Below, piece after piece: positions 57,201 through 61,600 of a stretch of 64,000 bases of DNA. How positions within the stretch are numbered: the stretch's first letter is position 1; every line of letters starts with the position of its first letter. The notes under the pieces are model-generated. The model was not told the origin of the DNA and did no database searches. It saw only the letters and a list, made by a program, of their open reading frames with translations. Source of the stretch: Opitutales bacterium (GTDB lineage: Bacteria > Verrucomicrobiota > Verrucomicrobiia > Opitutales > Seribacteraceae); contig JAQWWZ010000025.1 of the NCBI GenBank assembly GCA_029254745.1, forward strand, positions 124,001 to 188,000, written 5' to 3'. Both the position numbers and the translations under genes were made by a program.

Positions 57201-58645
57201 TTACGGATCAAAACGGAGAATATGTTTTGAGAATAACCGAAGCAGAATTTATTAAATTTGATGAAAATAATAATAGCATTCTTGATCCAAACGAAGGAAG
57301 AATTATTGTTTCAGGCGGGGTAGACGGATCAACAGGATTTGCTTTTCTGGGTAGTTTTTCAGCGGATGCGAATGCCTCGGTTGTGACTCCTCTAACAACC
57401 CTAATATCAGGTCTGCTTGATTTGGGTCTTTCTAAAAGCAAATCGCTAGAAAAATTGAATGAAATTTTAGATTTAAATGTTTCAGATATTACCGATTACG
57501 ATCCGCTTCAAAAAGCGGTATTACAAGACGAGAGTGCAGCCAAAATCCTTATTGAGAGTGCAAGAGTTGCTAATTTGTTTAAGCAAACTGAATCATTACT
57601 GGAATATAAGTTGGGTGCGGGCTATAAAAGAGGAAGCTCAAGTTTAGCCTTAAGTAGTAAGATAGCTAGCGGCCTCAGCCAAACTTCGCCAAAATATATA
57701 CTGGATGAGCCTGAGTTATTGGAAGATATGCTGAAAACTTTCATCGATGAAGAAATAGATAGTGGTTTACTGAGTGCAGGTGAATTGGAAGCGTTTGTTG
57801 ATATTGTAGAAAAAACGGATGCATTACACGAAAGCCTGAAAAGCCAAGCATTGACACCCAGAGATTTACTTAGCGAATTATCCAAGCAACAGTTGGCGGT
57901 CGAACAAGAAGTGATTTCTGTTTATCAGGAATTGGCAACCTCAGTTGGCAGTGTAATTTCGTTGGCGGAAACGCTCACAACGGCCTCACTCATACAAAGT
58001 AGTAATGGATTTACCAATTTAAACCTTTTCGCTCCGCAAGCCGAGGATTTCAGATTTGTTTTCCGTAAGGCTGATGGAGTAAACAATGTAGTAGTAAAAG
58101 ATTTCCCTTCTGTTGACTATGATGGTGATACTGTGGAGATTGAGATTACTTCTGGTAATATCGATACAGATGGAGATGGAATTCCCTTTTTGGTACTATC
58201 TGCAGGAGATCTTATAGTTCAGGATGCAGATGAACTTTCAAACTTGATGGGCCAGCAATTTTCACTCATTTTTTCTATGACCGATGGCCGAGGAAAGTCG
58301 AGTGAAGTTCAAGGTATAATTTTGATCGACAATGGCTTAACTTTTGAGAGCGAAACGAATGCAGAAAATATGTGGGTCACATCAAGCTGGTTTGGTTCAT
58401 TTTACTCCACGGGAAGTCCTTGGATTTATCATTATAAACTTGGTTGGCTTTATGTTTATTCAGATGACGCCCAAGGCTATTGGTTTTGGGATGCGGTTTA
58501 TAGTAATTGGTGGTGGAGTAATCCGGATGTGTTTCCTTATTTTATAGAGCAAGTTGACTCCCAAAAATGGAAATATTTTGATCTTGGTCAAAATACCACA
58601 CGGGCTTATGATTTCGATTCTAATGTATGGTTAATTCGCCCATGA
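45221..58645 (+). CDS. Giant exported multi-domain surface protein: C-type lectin, M11-like metallopeptidase, LamG, GxGY modules
   Basis: A 4474-residue exported protein. An N-terminal signal anchor (about 5-27) precedes a C-type lectin-like domain at about 301-450 (WEEAKEYSSAQ, WIGATDDEDENG, EPN). A metallopeptidase with HELGHNFNLHH (742-752) and a Met-turn YSIMG (M780) recalls the gametolysin M11 family; the usual Gly of HExxHxxGxxH is Asn. Later parts are a PKD-like domain (about 1087-1180), two LamG-like domains (about 1497-1708 and 1756-1961), at least ten GxGY modules, a carboxypeptidase-regulatory-like domain (about 3080-3110), DxDxDG calcium-binding repeats (about 3490-3590), Ig/HYR-like domains (about 3730-3960) and a Trp-rich C-terminus (4380-4474). 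I infer an adhesin-protease for polymer or particle surfaces. Confidence 0.85.
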   Translation: MIDRLKKFFLHLFLFTVSIIFSLSFLFQETQKRTTNVKVVKEKFADEKDLNSDLSLVQDVKISKANESVPKLTSRIYRDSILGEFSNWIESYQRLSCLLDDNCTEHDPRQISHFLKMGEKLARKRMSVFKSLIQTNPQKALLVAIDANVIDTLPTPIRSYLENWEFGKGTLSSFYKCKGSDHAKCINEKKVSLEDGTEFRAHTYGLRDNIYNVKDFVFWGVSMGQDLAISEYPFSSTDLENGKSSYSFDGKPLHFSNDAEKSLFTEQSLTAERRAQVQSNYVSYPVIAGSNGVTVNLKKRYDLVLTPMTWEEAKEYSSAQNGRLVCINSAAENNYIQNLLFDALNGFDENNQSVSYGWIGATDDEDENGTIFNPETNSTAPFELNSTKGSWSWLSGDRVADGYSNWEDLGISNWGEPNSSNYSYGAIDFSDAAWIAVTKDFKLPFVIEYDDGAATENNFRTVNGFRKVLVVPARFRDEGYSASGDSAPLVDRDGNVLYPEFQQNSYEPVSQTELKETMDKVKEYFLRNSDNSFVLEAVITPTVTLDFDKYTPGRLISGETSGNLYDSSGEYFTIFGETVYQDELSILSENALAQAALQSKEWNYNGRAFVGVAQVLIPKGGVGQGFLVPPSIQFEGGNIDPDGSPDPDFLPAKAEAIVGPSGKIEAIKIIDSGAFYHGAPKILIDGVESTEMAPIVAKIAISWVVVTSYSAGGVQGLGYIGEAGAHAQAPPQNTMFAETIAHELGHNFNLHHANTYTSQSERPTSDEGVTNAYANPYSIMGNLASISAGELNIPSKVSMKQLRGFGLNLGQSNGNDVAGLIFSEADLIASELKEIDEALPANTFRIYRHDFGHGPYSLKLGDFDLKFPAGSSISDTLNNLYFEQNVSIKINGIGDGAKAVLDMSASPKLQIVSGGRGYAEEPQVEVLDENNQTILTLAPNWIQRPTGTGSYAQVGLRDLSPRSPRGLRGMELPASLNSPRGKLEPDLQEWNSALASYWISYRRKATEYGLTVINGHFIAQIGQDAPNYQVEQNLLDMTLNTPGDFSDCFLLPGHTFSDYDSGVHITPIGKGGTSPMEYLSVTVNIGEAEAAPTFSIATNTRTPDIGEMVEISVVLDLDDNKTVKDYGFGWFTNEKIESNSVFLNKPSITKVFENPGHHIVRAVVSNLQGGVSSKNIVFTVGDYQNTNKSSISGTVRSGKQFVQGARVLVSPAKIINHEVSITGNERDWFLPTGENNPLSYVIDGIKAPNLTVRKGEVHRFNFDNTAQKYAMAFYDHPQHEASLIKLDMLVTPNVDDRGTGYTENPDVHVSGGSAFANYLSYQVGTIEDYQNNLIGDPTQKLLVSRPGAKSLLQDTNVTSIKIHPTTLDDSGLYLQYGGRGHDRDNLPNLSIFRSSLWEDYVNEPNATAIPYVDGIGTISPCMSYAFLGNAWQTRSGSEPLPEVVVWGTSQDANVSVTPNAVGPNGKKVYKEITIHDQGTGYEPNATMAVLHYPLQPLARWTFDRHESLFDDKNYARYQASPAWNREILENLVHYWDLDEESGTILGDKPLTGEGEDVDVSPLLSDIENNSTWGVKGRALDLDLSGTILEFEGASLDSNFTISFWVKPNASDHTFTLGDASLTYNHTAQTFKFISSTLDRKADAQGWSHIAIVYDGLGAGEFYLDGDSTSYSETISVGSLSSTDFNGSLDEVRVYSEAMSEGKVKYLAGRSFLDISGNKYHASGVGPDFLFVTPGTGNINGGSSTEVPGDGPLSDYPGRLGDSFPGEGHGHSIFWDDNDSYLDLSTHAREFAGYTQGSISFWVRSAGRDESGEADLTVFSATNTDDNATYLKVMIRDNGYPQFEVFNNGQEVSKFYALEKVTHGLAAPTAEDWHHVVLVVGDATSAFWVDGELAETKTYDVTSSGDQRAFFADVENMNFMAIGRMETSEANATSSYRGCIDDFTMYDRPLNATEISYLYGLKLGREQIPRLEAVVDAVGSIKIDQGGHGYKETPDVVFSFGQEGNVTTELDLYDASDTPAHGKLAYNSDKAVIMSYYMVRPDSDTTWRDGFDSTGWRVYGQAFAVAELNASKLDHILWTKEMDTLTTFSLPDNREVSRRFIEYVTVDASGNYALPNGLFGYVKPPELSVDPPSSGETSTAFSLFFLDKNTSARIVNSGQGYGDGGFTEAAVRVSGKGFRPSQVVRTSIQDQMGNLDELDIKISEKEGSLTMQEEDGGKEHAFKVTTKLKIDGNFSYTSTYGDDFNDTIIGNLSTKFTNQIRVGDLFYLGDAYTISDQKYLVSQVFDDQKFTFNLYNELQERSEIVGLITKDTDDGDINFFDPDRDKVLGVNIYIISSTGPQGEHVFYDWESNRTKTGEPRTDDLHTEFNKTISHVILDNPGFGYSMPVKLSVVGGYPKRETLLKHMDENGSRWDFRPAVLELNASAVDSNGTLGENAIVVIDGGKGYELITNDAGDKAYFPAIQISGGGGNGAFAIATDLNVTEGNFSRVEVIIGGRGYFNTNSTNIPKAALSHTTSLTADEEDANFTVRLGGLWDEIPPCDKCTEGKHGVRGWFDKPSHSHPWVEIWDRARTEEEIDTNEDRAHAVAKIKDGKIEKIIVTESGRGYRDPVAYVRGVAPKHHAYDPYDDVSNREWRCTNIRETIEGQLLECGHIERSSYPPESCLGEVDENFLIDEENTDQKVIAWQKRHTGLARHLCKLEDKITIFNEGVESDYNTTAHMSVNFKSRKCGGTKVNFVLLNDYARFPYEDWEVFDASFTLLVRNGEIQEIVVDDGGDMYSANEIDLAGSGSGVDAIPIFDEDGKMIRVIFDDPKLRNLEYDQILRPQGAGQGFQERPWSWDQTYEPTFGVRETHSLVSISSEKVLLTKDVTGLEEDWIFGSPAHADFLGDRIVDVEVTSFGKFSQSRDIDSLAFDFNGSHRPDSNDGQVGFVQASATPFTTTRLTKIQLDQNGTYLDNSANDAEDHRWRSLFDEQPSLNLINTYHEEKIAGAINGDQDLINILDSNKSSLFRLNGANAFNTIGEVDYIDLRIDERFPSKFYYGFGAGMEHLPAMGAEIIVTDGLPGMNWAENEPAERNMTAYTDQAGYYMIPDLEPGIYNLAVFMEDPFFQETTFRPSSYPTNVSQVLYVPGMPDLILETDNRGIGRSTLVWSAQARSLAKPSRSMSASQEYQEELKMIQGIGAGFQNGERPQVIINPFPGNTSSAVPSLTVVGQSDGSLILTIVDDENTTNFNPNDRFTVTYSSSVSGKDFFEDFMHSSSETSSWQGSLDSVTSTSDGLFYIVPNDGNGTNFVEVPLNVQGVEEANFTFSAIGFDATGTPFETNNTNWSFSLDYSDVNQSNVAVLSNVTGISTDLNLFSTLKRGRVEEVQILGGGIDYTNESRVSLNGNGVDFNASVLVGSNGEILDVNIASSGSGYNQNAEFIIHDLSGKGSGAVLKPILGGGQLILEANITKDGVVYKASTVVRASPRNVLSPTEKWLDFYIGSFKDQNSSWWSTDEDSDGLNNMDEYHLGTHPFLSDTDMDGLNDGDETMVTFTNPLRWDTDGDGVDDRNETEDQNTNPLLADSDFDGLNDRYELEMGLDPMSSNPTASIGGIIFNPQHLDFPLFLKKEVDTQGTAKAIFTAQEEVIDYNHTKPYVFSFPHLELNKYHRLSAFLDTDGNASQTEGEPFAVWEGIITQNIFNANLYLKDSPPSIAFSNELSTEVSIPDGLGSYEFAHNVEALDVLDGAWDPVNPQKLLILVDGSLSGYLIDFNGTLSSNYLEVNQTIPLGTYNLSYQAFDSSGEKSSIISQAITVQDNHGPVISLISGQEMDWVVKEPWSDPLYKIFDNRDANESIVVTISGNPNINVIGTYAITYRAVDTSGNISETVRQVDVKDKEKPSIYVSQNPLILTIGQALELPSYSANDNYDGDITAKVTMSGQDLVDVNTDGDYSIVLEVVDSSGNRVTETLVVRVSPPAYTLAGNAIDGYLVGSSVIFDSDGDGISDLSVPAFTDQNGEYVLRITEAEFIKFDENNNSILDPNEGRIIVSGGVDGSTGFAFLGSFSADANASVVTPLTTLISGLLDLGLSKSKSLEKLNEILDLNVSDITDYDPLQKAVLQDESAAKILIESARVANLFKQTESLLEYKLGAGYKRGSSSLALSSKIASGLSQTSPKYILDEPELLEDMLKTFIDEEIDSGLLSAGELEAFVDIVEKTDALHESLKSQALTPRDLLSELSKQQLAVEQEVISVYQELATSVGSVISLAETLTTASLIQSSNGFTNLNLFAPQAEDFRFVFRKADGVNNVVVKDFPSVDYDGDTVEIEITSGNIDTDGDGIPFLVLSAGDLIVQDADELSNLMGQQFSLIFSMTDGRGKSSEVQGIILIDNGLTFESETNAENMWVTSSWFGSFYSTGSPWIYHYKLGWLYVYSDDAQGYWFWDAVYSNWWWSNPDVFPYFIEQVDSQKWKYFDLGQNTTRAYDFDSNVWLIRP
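47074..47330 (+). repeat. GxGY module pair inside the metallopeptidase region
   Basis: From GQGFLVPPSIQF through KIEAIKIIDSGAFYHG to VAKIAISW: two module units lie between the N-terminal part of the peptidase (VVPARFRD) and its zinc helix. The position suggests an insertion in a surface loop of the enzyme. Confidence 0.5.
52519..52755 (+). repeat. GxGY modules, central part of the giant protein
   Basis: Two adjacent units with IDGGKGYE, SGGGGNGAFAIAT and IGGRGYFNT. Other copies of the pattern are at about 47941, 49081, 49627, 51131, 51670, 52332, 52967 and 53494. Confidence 0.55.
55291..55545 (+). repeat. GxGY modules before the calcium-binding repeats
   Basis: Two units, GRVEEVQILGGGIDYTN and GEILDVNIASSGSGYNQN, each followed by a strand and a Gly-rich turn (LNGNGVD, GKGSGAVL). 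This is the clearest tandem copy and a good seed for a profile. Confidence 0.6.
55690..55985 (+). repeat. DxDxDG thrombospondin type 3-like repeats
   Basis: Four units: DEDSDGLNNMDE, DTDMDGLNDGDE, DTDGDGVDDRNE, DSDFDGLNDRYE. The regularly spaced Asp residues form calcium sites in thrombospondin type 3 and OmpA-family linkers. Such repeats stiffen exported proteins when calcium is bound. Confidence 0.85.
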
Positions 58646-61600
58646 CTAAATTGACTAAATTACTTTTGTTCTCTGTCCTGAGTTTCTTCTGCCTAGGCCA
58701 AAAATCTGGTGCACAAGTCACAGATCTGTCAATTGAGTTCACTGGCACGCAACCAGCTGAGGTATTGGTCGGATCATCCTTTGCAATAACCGGTCGGGTT
58801 TTTCATGTGGATGCAAATTCTACGGATGTTCCTGCGGGAGAGACAGTAATTGCGACCGTGGAATTAAAAGACCCCGATGGTCAAATAATAAGTACCCACA
58901 TCCAAACTTGGAGCGGTTTCAAGCAAAGTACGCCAAACCCAGAGCTTAATAACGATAATGTTGCAACTGCGAAACAGATTATCTTTTCTATGCCTTGGTC
59001 TCAGGCCCAAAAATGGACTGAAGACGCCCTATGGTCGGTGACGATACGGGTTCAGGGGGCAGCCCTTGAGAATAACCCGGCAAATAATCAAGCTACCCAC
59101 ACTTTTTCCTTGGTGATCCCGAACTTACAGGTAACCTCTTTAAGCACTCAATTCAATGACTATTTGCCAGGCTCTGATATATATCCTGCGGTTGTTGTGC
59201 GAAATGATTCAGCAGTAAGAACCCAAGAAGGAGTATTTTTTCCATTAGTTGTAAGACTCCTAGAAAATGGTATAATCGTAGATGAAGAAAGTGTGGTTTT
59301 GCCATTCGCCGATGGAGGTCTCACTCCATCGATTGAAGCCGAGTCAGATACAGGGGAGATAACCATGCCACCTCTTCGTTTGCCAGCGGACGCAAATCCT
59401 AATTCCACTTGGATGGTTGAGGCGGTTGTGGATCCTTCTTTTATTGCACCAGAACATATTATTCATGAAACCATAGAGGACGCGGAAGGATCTGACAATC
59501 GTATGGAAATTCCCATCACGATTGATCCTGGAAATGTGATCTTAACGGTCGATCAAGACAGCTTTTTTGGAGACATTGGTACATTTAATGGACTTGATCC
59601 TGTTCGGATTAGCTTTTCGATTCGCCATACAGGTACAACTTTATTGTCCGGGGAATTTACCGCCCGAGTTTTGCTGTCAGAGGACGACTCCTTTACAGAC
59701 AATGATGATTTTATATTGAGGGAGTTCAATGTTGGCCAGAGTGGGCTTGGGGCAAACCTAAAACCTAATGAAACCATTCATTTAGACTGGATACAGCAAC
59801 TTCCAGACAATTTGGAAGGTGACTATTACTTGGGAGTTACCATTGCCAACCAAAATTTCCCCCTAGATAATACACCAGTTATTACACTTGTTTCGGAAAA
59901 TAATGGCATCACAAGCTTGGTTACCGACACTTCCGGTATGGCTGAAAGACCGCATACAAGCAAAGATGGAAGATTTGTGGTTTATGAACAAACGAACCAA
60001 AATGGAGACCAACAAATTTATTACCAAGATCTTGTGATTGGGGGTGCACCAACTTTAATTTCCAAGTCGTTTTTGAATCCAAATGTGGGGGCCAACGGGG
60101 ACAGCTTTCGGCCTCGTATAAGTGGGGATGGGACAACCATTGTTTTCCACTCGATTGCCGGTAATTTGGTGCCTGGTGATGGAAATAATCATGAAGATAT
60201 TTTTCTTTACAAAATTTATAATCAACAACTCATAAGAGCGGAAGGTTTTGGTGGAAATGAGGCAGATGAAGGAAGTTTTTACCCGGATATAAACCAAGAT
60301 GGTAAATTTGTTGTTTTTGAGTCCGATGCTACAAATTTAAATTCAAACGGAATTAGCAGTACTGGGCGACAGATCTTTTTGTGGGATCTCACGAATCCAT
60401 TGGACTCTCAAATCAAACCTTTGACGCAAGGCAATAAAGCAAGCAAAGCTCCAAAGATAGACGACAATGCTTCAAATGTCGTTTTCGTTTCAGATGCAAC
60501 AGATTTATCAGATCGAAATTTCACCAATGATGTTGATACCAATGGAGAAACCGATGTTTTCTTACTGCGATTAGAAGATAACTATCTTACTCGAGTAAAT
60601 CGGCCCAGTGATACTTTTTTAGCTTACTTTCCGAGTAATATGGAAGCAAGGGGCGGTCCATCGGATCAGGTTGAAATTAGTGGAGATGGAGAAACCATTG
60701 TGTTTCGTTCAGAAGCGACAAACTTACTTTTACTTAAAGGTATATCTAATATTCGGGTCGACCGTGGTGGTGTAGGTTATTTTGGCAATCCGTCCATTGT
60801 AGTTACAGATTCAAACGGCACTGGGAGCGGAGCAATTCTTTCCCTTTCCACTGGGGTTAATAGTTACGGACAAATCCAATTGTCCGGAGTGAGAATTATT
60901 AATCCTGGCATAAATTATGTGGACCCCATCGTTTCTGTCATACCAGACCCAAATTTTCCATCTCCTCGAGAGACTGCAGTGATTACAGCTTTTATCTCTC
61001 ACCCAGAAGGTGATATTTACAGAGTCAAGACATCTGATGCTTTACTTTTACAGTCAAATATACCTTTAAATCGTGTGAGTGAAAAAAATGAAGTTGGAGG
61101 AAATATGCCGAGTCGTGAGCCTTCGATCAGTGAAGACGGTAGAACTATTGTTTATGCAACAAAATCCTCAAATTTGTTAGATAGTAATGTGACTCGTTCG
61201 GATGGAAGGGTGTATTTTTCAAATCCTACTGAGCAGGCAAGTGCGACCGCCATTCTAGTTGGTGGTATTGGTGAGATAGAAATTCAAAATCCTGGCTTGG
61301 GATACCAGAATGGTTTTTTAAAAATTGAGGATTTTTCTGGAATCGGAAGTGGTGCGATCGCCTCTTACCAAGTAGACACTTTTGGAAGAATATCATCGGT
61401 TCTAGTGGTTTCTGGCGGTGAGAATTATGACCTTGATAGTACCACTATTAGTGTGGACAACCCTAGGGGTGGTACAGGCTTTGAGGCTGGTGTCATCCGT
61501 TTTGAGCAGGTGGCTGGCAGTGTTGCTAATCGCACCGGGGGAGCTTTGGTTCATCGGGTTGAAATGTTAAACAACGGAGCAGGTTACCAGCAAGCAGTCA

